Origin: Candidatus Harrisonbacteria bacterium CG10_big_fil_rev_8_21_14_0_10_49_15
Lineage (GTDB): Bacteria > Patescibacteriota > Minisyncoccia > UBA6257 > 1-14-0-10-44-23
Reading direction: 5' to 3'
Length of the DNA: 54,021 nucleotides
Assembly (NCBI GenBank): GCA_002773415.1
Contig: PFBD01000008.1
Coordinates: 1-54,021 of the forward strand
Part shown: piece after piece, positions 32,476 through 41,368 of the stretch
Layout: each line of letters opens with the position of its first letter
Position numbering within the stretch: the first letter of the stretch is position 1
Notes under the pieces: model-generated
What the model saw: the letters and a program-made list of their open reading frames with translations, nothing else
Told to the model about the DNA's origin: nothing
Databases searched by the model: none
Program-made: the position numbers and the translations under genes

Positions 32476-33513
32476 ATGATTTCCGCGATATTGATAATTG
32501 TTGGTTTATCGGTACTTATTTTGATTCACGAGTTGGGTCATTTTATTGCCGCGAAAAATGCCGGTTTGCTGGTTGAGGAGTTTGGGTTTGGTTTCCCACC
32601 GCGTTTGTATGGCAAAAAAATAGGGGAAACGGTCTACAGTCTTAATTGGTTGCCGTTTGGAGGTTTTGTGAAGATTTTTGGCGAGCGATCAGTGGAGGCG
32701 GGGCGACTGCCGGAGGAGGGGGGGGCGGATAAATCTCGTAGCTTTGCGCACCAATCGGCATGGAAGAGGTTTGTAATAATGGGGGCGGGTATCTCTATTA
32801 ATTTTTTATTTGGCTGGCTCCTACTTGCAGTGGTCTTAATGATTGGCAGTCCGCAGTCGGTGCTGATAACTGATGTGGCTCCGAATACACCGGCGGAGGA
32901 GGTTGGGCTCTTGCCCGGGGATCAGTTGGTGGAGTATGCCACTCCGGCGGAGTTTTCCGAGTTTGTGAACGCGCGCCGCGGGCAAGAAGTAAACTTAGAA
33001 ATAAGGCGCGCGGGAGAGGTGCGGACAGTGACTGTCACGCCGCGAGAGCTTGAGGGCACGACTGGCTCGGTGGGTGTGTTTATAACCGAGGTTGGGCTTG
33101 CTCCGCAGGCATTTTTCCCGGCACTTTGGGACGGCTTAAAGCTTTCTATTACGACCATGGGTGAGATATTGAAAGCGTTTGGGACTTTGCTTGCCGAGAT
33201 GTTTGGCTCGGCAAGCATCCCGGAGAATATTGTCGGTCCGATAGGTATATTTGGGATAGCTAACCAAGTTGGTCAGTTGGGATTTGTCTTTTTATTACAG
33301 CTGATAGCGCTTATCTCGCTAAACCTGGCTATCTTAAACTTCATTCCATTTCCGGCGTTAGACGGCGGGCGAATTCTATTTTTGATAATTGAAAAAATAA
33401 AAGGCGGCCCGCTCAACCAAAAGGTGGAGTTGTGGGCAAATGCCGCCAGCTTTGTGTTTTTGCTGCTACTAATGATCGTCATCACCGCCCGCGACATCAT
33501 TAATTTGGTGTAG
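32476..33513 (+). CDS. rseP: Site-2 intramembrane metalloprotease (RseP family)
   Basis: 345 aa M50 protease. The zinc motif HELGH is at about 15-19 in the first helix, a PDZ domain lies in the middle (TPAEEVGLLPGDQLVEY), and the third metal ligand is in NFIPFPALDGGRILF. It cleaves membrane-embedded substrates such as signal-peptide remnants or anti-sigma factors. It is the last gene of the holB-frr-rseP run. Confidence 0.94.
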   Translation: MISAILIIVGLSVLILIHELGHFIAAKNAGLLVEEFGFGFPPRLYGKKIGETVYSLNWLPFGGFVKIFGERSVEAGRLPEEGGADKSRSFAHQSAWKRFVIMGAGISINFLFGWLLLAVVLMIGSPQSVLITDVAPNTPAEEVGLLPGDQLVEYATPAEFSEFVNARRGQEVNLEIRRAGEVRTVTVTPRELEGTTGSVGVFITEVGLAPQAFFPALWDGLKLSITTMGEILKAFGTLLAEMFGSASIPENIVGPIGIFGIANQVGQLGFVFLLQLIALISLNLAILNFIPFPALDGGRILFLIIEKIKGGPLNQKVELWANAASFVFLLLLMIVITARDIINLV

Positions 33514-33557
33514 CCCGGCGGATTGAGGAATAGTCACAAATAAACTATTTGTAATTT

Positions 33558-33599
33558 GTATATCTTTTTAATTGGCGACCGCTAATTAAAAAGATATAC
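33558..33599. promoter_or_regulatory. 42-bp palindrome over the promoter of the PaaX/Cas2-like gene
   Basis: TATCTTTTTAATT..AATTAAAAAGATA around a GGCGACCGCT centre, with only a G/T pair and the central bases unmatched. It includes most of the TATACT -10 (33595-33600), 7 nt before the ATG, which is the right place for an autorepressor operator. Confidence 0.7.
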
Positions 33600-33607
33600 T
33601 ATATGGG

Positions 33608-34237
33608 ATGAAGGATTTTAAGAAAAAAGATGCTCGGGTAAATAATCAAGGTGCGCCAGCTGTGCTTGCTAAGGCGGCTTTGATACTTTTAATTGAAGGA
33701 GGGATGAGCGCGATAGATTTTACATTCGGAATGATGGATGCCGGGTATGGTGCATCTCGGGGGCAGATGGAGAGGAGTATACGCTCCAGAAGATCGGTAT
33801 CTTATGATAACTATAATAGTGAGGTTCGTCGCCGACGTCAGGTTTCAAATCTTAAATATCGCTTGAAGCGGGATGGTTTAATTTCTGAGGTGGATCGTAA
33901 GGGTAAGCGTATGTATATCATTACCTCAAAGGGTAAGTCGAGGCTATTAGCAATTGGAAAAAATAGCGAAAAACCTTTGTATCAACATAAGCAATACGAG
34001 AAGGTGGAGGGCGACGGGTTTATTTTGGTGACTTATGATATTCCGGAAAAACGGAAGAGAGCACGAGATTGGCTTCGTTATGAGCTTCAGGCTTTAGGAT
34101 ATAAGATGGTACAGAAAAGTGTTTGGATGGGAACCACGAAGATACCCATAGAGTTTATTGACGATTTGAAGTTGTTGAATTTATTCGATAACGTTGAATT
34201 TTTGCAAGCCGTGAAAATGGGTAGCTTATCCGGCTAA
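33608..34237 (+). CDS. PaaX-like regulator with a Cas2-fold C-terminal domain
   Basis: 209 aa. A winged-helix-like middle (SNLKYRLKRDGLISEVDRKGKRMYIITSKGK) is followed by a Cas2/PaaX-type ferredoxin-like domain (LVTYDIPEKRKRARDWLRYEL, then GYKMVQKSVWMGTTKIP). PaaX proteins repress catabolic genes; Cas2-fold proteins can also be nucleases. No cas genes or CRISPR array are nearby, so a CRISPR role is unlikely. It is bracketed by two copies of the same palindrome, one over its own promoter, which supports autoregulation or a small mobile unit. Confidence 0.78.
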   Translation: MKDFKKKDARVNNQGAPAVLAKAALILLIEGGMSAIDFTFGMMDAGYGASRGQMERSIRSRRSVSYDNYNSEVRRRRQVSNLKYRLKRDGLISEVDRKGKRMYIITSKGKSRLLAIGKNSEKPLYQHKQYEKVEGDGFILVTYDIPEKRKRARDWLRYELQALGYKMVQKSVWMGTTKIPIEFIDDLKLLNLFDNVEFLQAVKMGSLSG

Positions 34238-34269
34238 TAGTTCGAGGAATATGGCGTTTTACTGTTTTG

Positions 34270-34301
34270 TCTTTTTAATTAGCGGTCGCTAATTAAAAAG
34301 A
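34270..34301. promoter_or_regulatory. 32-bp palindrome, downstream copy
   Basis: tctttttaattagcg/cgctaattaaaaaga with a GT centre, nearly identical to 33558-33599. The bases that follow (atattgtgtttgggatggag) resemble the promoter and start of the preceding gene (atatactatatgggatgaag), so the whole promoter region appears duplicated. Confidence 0.7.
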
Positions 34302-34363
34302 TATTGTGTTTGGGATGGAGTGAGGAGATGAATTAAGAAGGATGATGAGTGAGGCTAATTTTT

Positions 34364-34460
34364 ATGTGAAATGTGAAATGTGAAATGTGAAATGTGAAAT
34401 GTGAAATGTGAAATGTGAAATGTGAAATGTGAAATGTGAAATGTGAAATGTGAAATGTGA
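34364..34460 (+). repeat. Heptamer tandem repeat (atgtgaa), about 14 copies
   Basis: Uninterrupted perfect 7-bp units end right at a GC-rich hairpin. There are no spacers, so it is not a CRISPR array. Confidence 0.95.
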
Positions 34461-34461
34461 A

Positions 34462-34496
34462 GCCGCCCGGGTCCGTCGGAGACGGAAGCGGGCGGC
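34462..34496 (-). terminator. GC-rich double-stem hairpin after the 126-aa gene
   Basis: GCCGCCCG/CGGGCGGC outer stem with an inner CCGTC/GACGG stem, downstream of the minus-strand membrane-protein gene. Confidence 0.65.
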
Positions 34497-34503
34497 AAAC
34501 GTT

Positions 34504-34884
34504 CTACTCGGCGCTGGCATAGCGCCTGTAGATAGGAAGCACGATGACCATGGTGGAAAGGATCCAGCTGGCGAGTAGCCAGAAGCCGGCTAGATCAACG
34601 GCGGCAGGGGGTGCACCTAGATTCGTGGTCAAACTCAGTAGGAGCATAGCCACGATTATGTTCCAGGGAATGGCAGCCCACATGAGCAGGCCGATTACGG
34701 CGGCGGCTAGCTGGGGTAGTTGCATCCACCAGTAGTGATCCGGTGCGATGTAGAGGCGCATGGTCTCTGATTTGTGCTTCCTTTGAAGGGAAGACCAGTA
34801 GAGCATGCAGCCCGACAGAAGGAAGATCAGCAGGCAAGGTACTTGCCAGGCCTCGAACGTGACTTCAGAGCCGATTGTGGGCAC
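34504..34884 (-). CDS. GC-rich four-helix membrane protein
   Basis: 126 aa with four hydrophobic helices (about 14-32, 52-70, 73-90 and 98-120) and no family I recognise. It starts with GTG at 34884, preceded by AGGAG at an 8-nt spacing. Upstream on the minus strand is TTGACA, 17 nt, TATTTT. Composition is more GC-rich than the flanking genes, and it is a single-gene unit with its own promoter and hairpin, matching the units at 15240 and 30669. Confidence 0.65.
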   Translation of the reverse strand: MPTIGSEVTFEAWQVPCLLIFLLSGCMLYWSSLQRKHKSETMRLYIAPDHYWWMQLPQLAAAVIGLLMWAAIPWNIIVAMLLLSLTTNLGAPPAAVDLAGFWLLASWILSTMVIVLPIYRRYASAE

Positions 34885-35013
34885 GGCGTTCTCCTGCGGT
34901 TAGGGGTCTGATTTAAAAATAAAATACAATTCATTGTTTGTCAATCTGTTAAAAGGGGGTGGAGTTTAGTAAGATAGGAAGTGTAATGCAGACAAGGTTA
35001 TAGTATTTTTGGT

Positions 35014-35053
35014 TTATGAGGAGTCACCTCTTGCAGAGGAGACACCTCATAAA
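35014..35053 (+). promoter_or_regulatory. Stem-loop in the proS leader
   Basis: TTTATGAGG..CCTCATAAA outer pairing with an inner CCTC/GAGG stem, ending about 10 nt before the proS ATG. It could tune translation. There is no T-box motif. Confidence 0.5.
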
Positions 35054-35063
35054 TAAGAATTTT

Positions 35064-36320
35064 ATGCGACAAAGTCAGTTATTTACAAAAACTAGAAAAG
35101 AGGCGCCGAAGGATGAGGTGGCGAAGAACGCGCAACTGCTTATTCGGGCTGGGTACATTCACAAGGAGATGGCGGGCGTGTACGCGTATCTACCGCTGGG
35201 GTTGCGCACGCTGAACAAAATCGTAGGCATTATCCGGGAGGAGATGAATGCTATCGGCGGGCAGGAGATTTTTATGAGTTCTCTGCAGAGGAAAGAATTA
35301 TGGGAGGTTACTGATCGGTGGGATGACGCTAAGGTGGATAATTGGTTTAAAACTAATTTGAATGCCACTGCAGAGGCGGATGGTAAGCGCGGTAAGGAGC
35401 TTGGTCTTGGATTTACGCATGAGGAGCCGATTACCAATATGCTGGAGCAGTTTGTTTCTTCTTATAAAGATCTTCCTTTTTCTGTTTATCAGTTTCAGAC
35501 TAAATTTCGGAATGAGTTGCGGGCTAAGAGCGGGATCATGCGGGCGCGCGAGTTTTTGATGAAAGACTTATATTCTTTTAGTAAAGATGATGCCAGCCAT
35601 GAGGACTTCTACGAAAAGGCAAAGCAGGCTTATATAAAAATCTTTGAGCGCGTTGGTCTTGGCGAGCAAACCTACGTAACGTATGCTTCCGGCGGCAGCT
35701 TTAGTGAATTTAGTCATGAGTTTCAGACAATTACTGATGCCGGTGAAGATACTATCTACCTTTGTCCGGACTGCCGATTGGCTATTAACAAAGAGATCAT
35801 TGAAAAGCAGTCTGTGTGTGTGGGATGCGGAGGTAAGGAGTTGGATGAGCATACGGCTGTAGAAGTGGGCAATATTTTTAGCTTGGGAACGCGTTTTTCA
35901 GAGGCCTTGAACTTAATGTATGTGGATGAGCACAACAAAAAGAAGCCAGCGGTGATGGGTAGTTATGGTATTGGCCCGGGACGCGTGATGGGGACGATCG
36001 TAGAAGTGTTAGCGGATGAGAAGGGATTGGTTTGGCCAAAATCGATCGCGCCGTTTGCGGTTCATTTGGTTTCGCTTGGTAATGTGGGTGAGACTGCGAG
36101 CCAACTTTACCAGAGTTTGTTGGATGGGAATGTGGAAGTTTTGTTTGATGACAGAGATGCTTCGGCCGGTGTGAAACTGGCGGACAGTGAGCTACTGGGG
36201 ATGCCGACACGGGTGGTTATCAGTCCGAAAACTTTGGAGAGGCAGAGTGTGGAGGTGACGGATCGGGCGACCGGAGAGACGGAATTGGTGCCGCTAACTG
36301 GGCTTATGGCTCGTTTGTAA
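35064..36320 (+). CDS. proS: Prolyl-tRNA synthetase, short form
   Basis: 418 aa class II synthetase. Motif 1 lies in YLPLGLRTLNKIVGIIREEM, motif 2 in FRNELRAKSGIMRAREFLMKDLYSF, and motif 3 in GSYGIGPGRVMG, with the anticodon-binding domain at the C-terminus. It is much shorter than the 570-aa E. coli enzyme because the INS editing domain between motifs 2 and 3 is missing; a small Cys-rich CPDC..CVGC segment remains there. Mischarged Ala-tRNA-Pro would need another route for clearance. ATG 35064 is chosen over the ORF-track start. Confidence 0.93.
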   Translation: MRQSQLFTKTRKEAPKDEVAKNAQLLIRAGYIHKEMAGVYAYLPLGLRTLNKIVGIIREEMNAIGGQEIFMSSLQRKELWEVTDRWDDAKVDNWFKTNLNATAEADGKRGKELGLGFTHEEPITNMLEQFVSSYKDLPFSVYQFQTKFRNELRAKSGIMRAREFLMKDLYSFSKDDASHEDFYEKAKQAYIKIFERVGLGEQTYVTYASGGSFSEFSHEFQTITDAGEDTIYLCPDCRLAINKEIIEKQSVCVGCGGKELDEHTAVEVGNIFSLGTRFSEALNLMYVDEHNKKKPAVMGSYGIGPGRVMGTIVEVLADEKGLVWPKSIAPFAVHLVSLGNVGETASQLYQSLLDGNVEVLFDDRDASAGVKLADSELLGMPTRVVISPKTLERQSVEVTDRATGETELVPLTGLMARL

Positions 36321-36334
36321 GATACTGCTTGGTC

Positions 36335-36457
36335 TGCTAGGATATCAGCACATTATTAGCTGTTTAGCTTATCAGGAAAGTAGTTTGTTAGGTTGCGGTT
36401 GCTATGTTTGACCCCGAAGAGATAGGCGCTACGCCTGCCTACCGGCAGGCAGGCGCC
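36335..36457. repeat. mreB-leader repeat and CTGCC palindrome
   Basis: ctgctaggatatcagcacat and the next 60 bases match the leader of mreB 1 (29280-29350). A GGCGC..CCTGCCT/AGGCAGG..GCGCC palindrome follows at 36425-36457. Confidence 0.65.
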
Positions 36458-36484
36458 ATCTCATGGGGTAATGACTAAGTCATT

Positions 36485-37534
36485 ATGAAAAATCCTTTTT
36501 CTTTATTGCGTAAGAATGTTGGTGTAGACCTGGGGACTGCGAATTCACTGGTTTATTTGAGTGGGCGGGGAATAGTTATCAATGAGCCGACCACAGTAGC
36601 CGTGAATAACAAAACCGGTAAGGTGGTGGCGGTGGGTACGGAGGCGAAGAACATGCTTGGGCGGACGCCGCTGCATATCACGGTTGTCCGGCCGCTTTTG
36701 GGTGGTGTTATATCTGATTTTGAAATGGCGCAGGAGATGTTACGGCAGTTTTTGCGCCAGTTGGCGAACAACGGTCCGTTTAATTATTACCAGAATGCGG
36801 TTATTGGAGTGCCGAGTGATTTAACAGAGGTGGAGCGGAAGTCGGTGGAAGACGCTATTTTGGGTGCCGGAGTTTCCAAGGCTTATGTGATTGAGTCGGC
36901 GGTGGCGGCGGCGCTTGGGGCGCGTCTACCTGTGACCGAGCCGGTGGCAAATATGATCATTGATATTGGCGGTGGAACTACGGAGGTTGCTATTATCTCC
37001 ATGGGCGGCGCCGTGACAATCAAGAGCGTGAAGGTGGCCGGGGATAAGTTCAATGAAGATATCATCAAGTTTGTAAAAGATGAATTTCATTTGGCGATTG
37101 GCGAGCCGACGGCGGAGGAGTTGAAAATTGAGCTTGGCAGTGCGGTGGTTCTTTCTGATAAGTTGGAGATGCTGGTCCGCGGGCGGGATCTTGCAACCGG
37201 CTTACCAAAAGAGATTCTTCTTAAAGACGCTCATATTAGATCGGCTATCGGTAAGTCTTTGAAGGTTATTGTTGATGCTATCAAGGACGTGGTGGAGGTT
37301 AGCCCGCCGGAGTTGGTTGGCGACCTGTTGCAGCGGGGGATTCACTTGTGTGGTGGCGGAAGTTTATTGCGCGGGATTGATGACTTGATAAGTAAAGAGC
37401 TGGCCGCGACTGTTACGGTAGTAGATGATCCGCTTACTTGCGTGGCCAGGGGCACGGGTTTGGCAGTTGAGAACCTGGAAGAGTACAGCCAGATTTTGGA
37501 TAATCCATTAAAACCAAGAGAAATAAAACTGTAG
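36485..37534 (+). CDS. mreB: Rod-shape actin homologue MreB, paralogue 2
   Basis: 349 aa. The actin motifs are VGVDLGTANS, DIGGGTTEVAI and LCGGGSLLRGID. It heads the mreB-mreC-mreD-PBP2 block, so it is the classical elongation-complex MreB. It differs clearly from paralogue 1 in the C-terminal part. Two MreBs may form mixed filaments or serve different growth states; which is inferred, not shown. Confidence 0.95.
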   Translation: MKNPFSLLRKNVGVDLGTANSLVYLSGRGIVINEPTTVAVNNKTGKVVAVGTEAKNMLGRTPLHITVVRPLLGGVISDFEMAQEMLRQFLRQLANNGPFNYYQNAVIGVPSDLTEVERKSVEDAILGAGVSKAYVIESAVAAALGARLPVTEPVANMIIDIGGGTTEVAIISMGGAVTIKSVKVAGDKFNEDIIKFVKDEFHLAIGEPTAEELKIELGSAVVLSDKLEMLVRGRDLATGLPKEILLKDAHIRSAIGKSLKVIVDAIKDVVEVSPPELVGDLLQRGIHLCGGGSLLRGIDDLISKELAATVTVVDDPLTCVARGTGLAVENLEEYSQILDNPLKPREIKL

Positions 37535-37572
37535 TTTTATTTCTCTTGGTTTTCAATTTCTAATTTCTAATT

Positions 37573-37618
37573 CCTGCCTGCCGCCTGCCTGTCCGGTAGG
37601 TAGGGCAGGCGGGCAGGT
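37573..37618. repeat. Long CCTGCC palindrome between mreB 2 and mreC
   Basis: CCTGCCTGCCGCCTGCC pairs with GGCAGGCGGGCAGG around TCCGGTAG. It is an enlarged member of the family also found at 11075, 24091, 36425 and 48642. Confidence 0.75.
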
Positions 37619-37640
37619 CTAAATAAATCCTAATTCGACA

Positions 37641-38360
37641 ATGTCTAAAAATTCAAAACGGACAAAGGTCGTTTTAGGAGTATTGGCGCTGTTGCTTTTG
37701 CTTGGGCAGTGGTTGTTTGTGCCGAGGACGTACGTGCGTTCTCGACTTGGACAAGCCTTGCAGGCGCCGTTTGTGTTTTTAGAGTCTTTGCGTAGTCGCT
37801 CTGCCTTAGTAGATCAACTAAAAGAGCTGCAAATAGAGAATTTGGGATTACGGGCTGAGCTCGCGAGTGTGAATGCTCGTCCGGAGCTTATCCAGGAGGA
37901 GGGCCAGCGGTATGTGCGGGCGCGGGCGTACTCAAGTTATCCGCTTAATAATGTCGATAACTTGCTTATTAACGTTGGAGAAAATGTTGGTGTTGAGGTT
38001 GGGATGCCGGTGCTAGTGACGCCGAACCTATTTTTCGGAGAAGTAGTGGAGGTTTTTGAAACTATGGCGATGGTGAGAACTATTTTTGATCCGGGTTGGG
38101 AGTTGCAGGTGAAGATCGGTGATCAGAACGCTGACTCTTTGTTTGTTGGCGGTCCAAGTCCAAGACTGACCCTTATCTCTAAGGGTCGTCGCGTTGCCAG
38201 TGATCAAGAGGTTTATTTAACAGACAAACGCTACCCGCTTGGACTGGTCTTGGGTGCTGTGGGGCAGATAAGCGATAGTGATCAGAATTTGTTTGAAGAG
38301 GCATCTCTTGATACGCCCTATACGCGTAGCGATATTAACCAGCTTTATGTTCGGCTATGA
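37641..38360 (+). CDS. mreC: Rod-shape protein MreC
   Basis: 239 aa. An N-terminal membrane helix (about 10-27), a coiled-coil segment (LVDQLKELQIENLGLRAELASVN) and two beta-barrel parts (NVGENVGVEVGMPVL; YPLGLVLGAV) match MreC. It links MreB inside to PBP2 outside and assembles the elongation machinery. The last codons overlap mreD by 4 nt (ATGA), indicating coupled translation. Confidence 0.92.
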   Translation: MSKNSKRTKVVLGVLALLLLLGQWLFVPRTYVRSRLGQALQAPFVFLESLRSRSALVDQLKELQIENLGLRAELASVNARPELIQEEGQRYVRARAYSSYPLNNVDNLLINVGENVGVEVGMPVLVTPNLFFGEVVEVFETMAMVRTIFDPGWELQVKIGDQNADSLFVGGPSPRLTLISKGRRVASDQEVYLTDKRYPLGLVLGAVGQISDSDQNLFEEASLDTPYTRSDINQLYVRL

Positions 38361-38833
38361 GGCAGAGTGATTGGTGCCAGGTTGTTCTTTTTTTACTGAT
38401 GATAGGCGCAGTCTTGTTCGCGACCACGCCGGCCCTGCGTATACTAGGCATTATGCCGAATTTTGTGTTGGCGATAATGGTTATTTTTTTGCTTACATCC
38501 CCGGGCTTAGGCTTGTACTTTATTCTTTTACTCGCCGCGGCGGTTGGTTTAAGTGTTGGGCCGGTAGTCGGTCTACCTGCATTCGCGACTGTAGTGGTTG
38601 GACTGTTTTTGTACTGGTTGCGCGCAAGATTTTTGGCTGGTGGATTATTGTCCGTGTTTTTTCTGGTTTTGCTAGGTACGGTCGCGACTTATCTTATTGT
38701 TGAGCCAGGTTTTTTGCTGGAGGCGCCGGTCATTGTTTTGCTTGAATTTGTGTATACTATAGGCACCACGGCTTTGTTGCTAATAGCTATACGTCTAATT
38801 TTTAATGAAACGATCACGGGATCTACAATTTGA
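38357..38833 (+). CDS. mreD: MreD-like membrane protein
   Basis: 158 aa with five or six hydrophobic segments and hardly any charged residues. Sequence alone would not name it, but size, topology and position between mreC and the PBP2 gene identify it as MreD, a membrane part of the elongation complex. It overlaps PBP2 by 29 nt. Confidence 0.8.
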   Translation: MRQSDWCQVVLFLLMIGAVLFATTPALRILGIMPNFVLAIMVIFLLTSPGLGLYFILLLAAAVGLSVGPVVGLPAFATVVVGLFLYWLRARFLAGGLLSVFFLVLLGTVATYLIVEPGFLLEAPVIVLLEFVYTIGTTALLLIAIRLIFNETITGSTI

Positions 38834-40700
38834 TGAATTCGCGCCTGATGTTTTTTCGGGTAGCGGGGAGTTGGACTATATTGAAACGCCGCTATCAGGC
38901 CGGAGTTTTTTGCTGGTCGCGGCTGTAGCGGCTTTGGTTCTCCTTATTCTTTTGACTCGGATAATCACTTTAAATGTGGTAAAGGGTGATTTTTATACAG
39001 CGCGGGCGCTTGCGAATGTGAACCGGGAAAAGGCGATACCGGCAAACAGGGGCATTATCACGGATAGGTATGGGACGGTGTTGGCTAAGAATGCGGAGAC
39101 GTTTAGTCTTTTCGTTAATACAAATGATCTTTTACGTGATCGGCAGAGAATGGAAAGTGCCTTGGCTCAGGTGAGTCAGTTGACGCAGGTCCCTCTTGCT
39201 GATCTTTTGCTGGAGATAGAAAAGGCTGACATGGAGGCGACACCGGAGATTCCGCTAGTGCGTAATATTGAAGCGGATGTGGCTATCTCGCTGAAAACAT
39301 TAACCATTCCTGGGCTGCATGTTGAGAATGATTTTCGGCGTGAGTATATCAATGCGCCGGTGTTTGCGCCGGTGCTTGGTTATACCGGTTTGTCAGATAC
39401 GGAAAACGCGGTGATTGGCAAAAGCGGTTTAGAGCGGTTTTATGACGATCAACTGCGAGGGCGAGACGGCGTGTATACTTATGTGCGCAACGCGCTGGGG
39501 CAGACTTTGGATGAGCGACTGACGGTTGAGCCTATATCCGGTGCAACACTGGAAACATCACTAGATGCTGAGTTGCAGGAGTACTTTTATGCTCGGTTGC
39601 AGCAACAGTTGCAGACGGCGAATAGTTCGGCGGCGGTGGGCATTGCTATCGAGCCTGCAACCGGAGAAATACTGGCGCTGGCGAGCTTGCCGAGTTATGA
39701 CAATAATGTTTTTGTGACGCCAGGGAAGAACGCGGAGCGAGCGGCGTTGTTTGCCGATCCGAACAAGCCGCTGTTTAATAGAGCTATTTTAGGCGCTTAC
39801 AGCCCGGGCTCAACCATTAAGCCTTTAGTTGCTCTAGCCGGACTGCGGGAGGGGGTGATGGATCCGGTTTTTGGAGTATATAGCCCGGGTTACCTGGATA
39901 TTCCAAATCCATATTTTCCGGATAAACCAACTAGGTTTTTAGATTGGAAGGCGCATGGCTGGGTAAATGTGCGTAAGGCACTCGCGGTTTCTTCTAACGT
40001 TTACTTTTATGTTATTGGGGGAGGCGACTCGGCGCAAAGTGAGGAGCGAGCTCGGCAAGGTTTGGGGATAACCCGGTTGCGCGAATATTGGCAGCAGTTT
40101 GGTTTTGGAAGTGCGACCGGAGTAGACTTTGTGGATGAGAGTTTGGGATTTTTACCTGCTCCGGAAGAGAAGGAAGAGAGGACTGGCCAGCCTTGGCGAA
40201 TTGGAGATACATATAACGTGAGCATTGGTCAGGGGGACTTACTGGTGTCGCCGCTTCAGCTGGTTCGCTTTACGGCTTCTATTGCGGATGATGGTCAGTC
40301 GCGCCGGCCGCACTTTGCGCGGAAAATAACAGACCCGGATGGCACCACGACTGTGAATCGCGGCCAAGAGGTTTTGTTCGATTATTCCAGTTGGGAGCTG
40401 CCGCTTGAAGAGGTGCAGACGGGAATGGTGCAGGCGGTTACCGAGGAGTATGGCACGGCGCGGATGCTTAATACTTTGGCGATGACCGCCGCCGGAAAGA
40501 CGGGCAGCGCGCAGATTAATAATAATACGGCAGAGAACGCTTTTTTTGTGGGTTACGCGCCGGCGGAAGACCCGCAGATTGCAATTTTGGTGTTGATTGA
40601 GACGGCAAAATCCGGAAGTTTGAATGCGGTGCCGGTGGCATATGACGTTTTGCAGTGGTTTTATGAGAACCGACTGCAAAACGAAAATTCTAAACTCTAA
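38805..40700 (+). CDS. mrdA: Class B penicillin-binding protein 2
   Basis: 631 aa transpeptidase that cross-links peptidoglycan during elongation. A cytoplasmic tail and membrane helix (about 34-56) precede the dimerisation domain (IPANRGIITDRYGTVLAKN). The catalytic motifs are STIK (336-339, in YSPGSTIKPLVALAGL), SSN in LAVSSNVYFY and KTGSAQ. It ends the mre block. It could be named FtsI-like by sequence, but the location supports the elongation role. Confidence 0.92.
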   Translation: MKRSRDLQFDEFAPDVFSGSGELDYIETPLSGRSFLLVAAVAALVLLILLTRIITLNVVKGDFYTARALANVNREKAIPANRGIITDRYGTVLAKNAETFSLFVNTNDLLRDRQRMESALAQVSQLTQVPLADLLLEIEKADMEATPEIPLVRNIEADVAISLKTLTIPGLHVENDFRREYINAPVFAPVLGYTGLSDTENAVIGKSGLERFYDDQLRGRDGVYTYVRNALGQTLDERLTVEPISGATLETSLDAELQEYFYARLQQQLQTANSSAAVGIAIEPATGEILALASLPSYDNNVFVTPGKNAERAALFADPNKPLFNRAILGAYSPGSTIKPLVALAGLREGVMDPVFGVYSPGYLDIPNPYFPDKPTRFLDWKAHGWVNVRKALAVSSNVYFYVIGGGDSAQSEERARQGLGITRLREYWQQFGFGSATGVDFVDESLGFLPAPEEKEERTGQPWRIGDTYNVSIGQGDLLVSPLQLVRFTASIADDGQSRRPHFARKITDPDGTTTVNRGQEVLFDYSSWELPLEEVQTGMVQAVTEEYGTARMLNTLAMTAAGKTGSAQINNNTAENAFFVGYAPAEDPQIAILVLIETAKSGSLNAVPVAYDVLQWFYENRLQNENSKL

Positions 40701-40738
40701 TTTCTAAATAAATTCCAAATCCAAAGTTCTTAAACGGT

Positions 40739-41227
40739 TTGGATCTAGTGTTTTTTTACAAAATTGTGATAAACGAAATAGTATCAACAATTTTAATTGG
40801 GGCGGCGCCTATTTTGGAAATCAGGGGCGCTATTCCGCTTGGAATGGGGTTGTATGGTTTGAGTCCATGGGCGGCTTATATTTTTGGTTTGGTAGGGAAT
40901 ATGTTGCCAGTCATACCCTTGCTGCTTTTTTGGCGTTACGCGGTGGGCTATGTTGGCCGCCACTCTTATGTGATGAATAGATTTTTTGCCTGGCTTTTTG
41001 CGCGGACGAGATTAAGACATACGAAGCAGTTTGAGCTTTGGGGTGCGCTCGCCCTTTTCGCGTTTGTGGCTGTCCCTTTTCCGGTGACCGGAGCCTGGAC
41101 TGCGACCGTGGCTGCGTTCTTGTTTGGTATTCCTTTTTGGAAGTCGTTTTATGCGATACTATTAGGAGTAGCTGTGTCAGGGATTATTGTACTTATGCTG
41201 ACACTGGGTATTAGCGCATTTATATAG
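40739..41227 (+). CDS. Small multidrug-export-family membrane protein (COG2426 type)
   Basis: 162 aa with four or five membrane helices. The signatures LIGAAPILEIRGAIPLGMG and FVAVPFPVTGAWTAT match the Sm_multidrug_ex family. Despite the name, its transport role is poorly established. The frame starts at TTG 40739; GTG 40748 is an alternative. It follows the mre block by 38 nt. Confidence 0.82.
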   Translation: MDLVFFYKIVINEIVSTILIGAAPILEIRGAIPLGMGLYGLSPWAAYIFGLVGNMLPVIPLLLFWRYAVGYVGRHSYVMNRFFAWLFARTRLRHTKQFELWGALALFAFVAVPFPVTGAWTATVAAFLFGIPFWKSFYAILLGVAVSGIIVLMLTLGISAFI

Positions 41228-41251
41228 GGCTTCAGTCGAATTATAATAAGG

Positions 41252-41345
41252 ACCTCACTAATCACGAATTATCACTAATCAAACGAATATGCTTCAATCG
41301 TTGTAATGGATTAGGCGATTAGTGATTATTCGTGATTAGTGAAGT
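41252..41345. repeat. CACTAATCACGAAT inverted repeat
   Basis: cactaatcacgaattatcac and gtgattattcgtgattagtg pair across about 45 bases. It resembles the ATTACGAAT elements at 19371 and 26003 in design but differs in sequence. It sits upstream of tpiA. Confidence 0.65.
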
Positions 41346-41368
41346 CCATAGGAATTATAATCAATTCA

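Noticed and set aside
34364-34460. Regular short repeats resembling a CRISPR array
   Set aside because: The 7-bp units are contiguous with no spacers and there are no cas1 or cas genes. The Cas2-like protein nearby is PaaX-like. It is a simple tandem repeat.
35014-35060. T-box riboswitch before proS
   Set aside because: A stem-loop is present but there is no T-box consensus and no terminator alternative.
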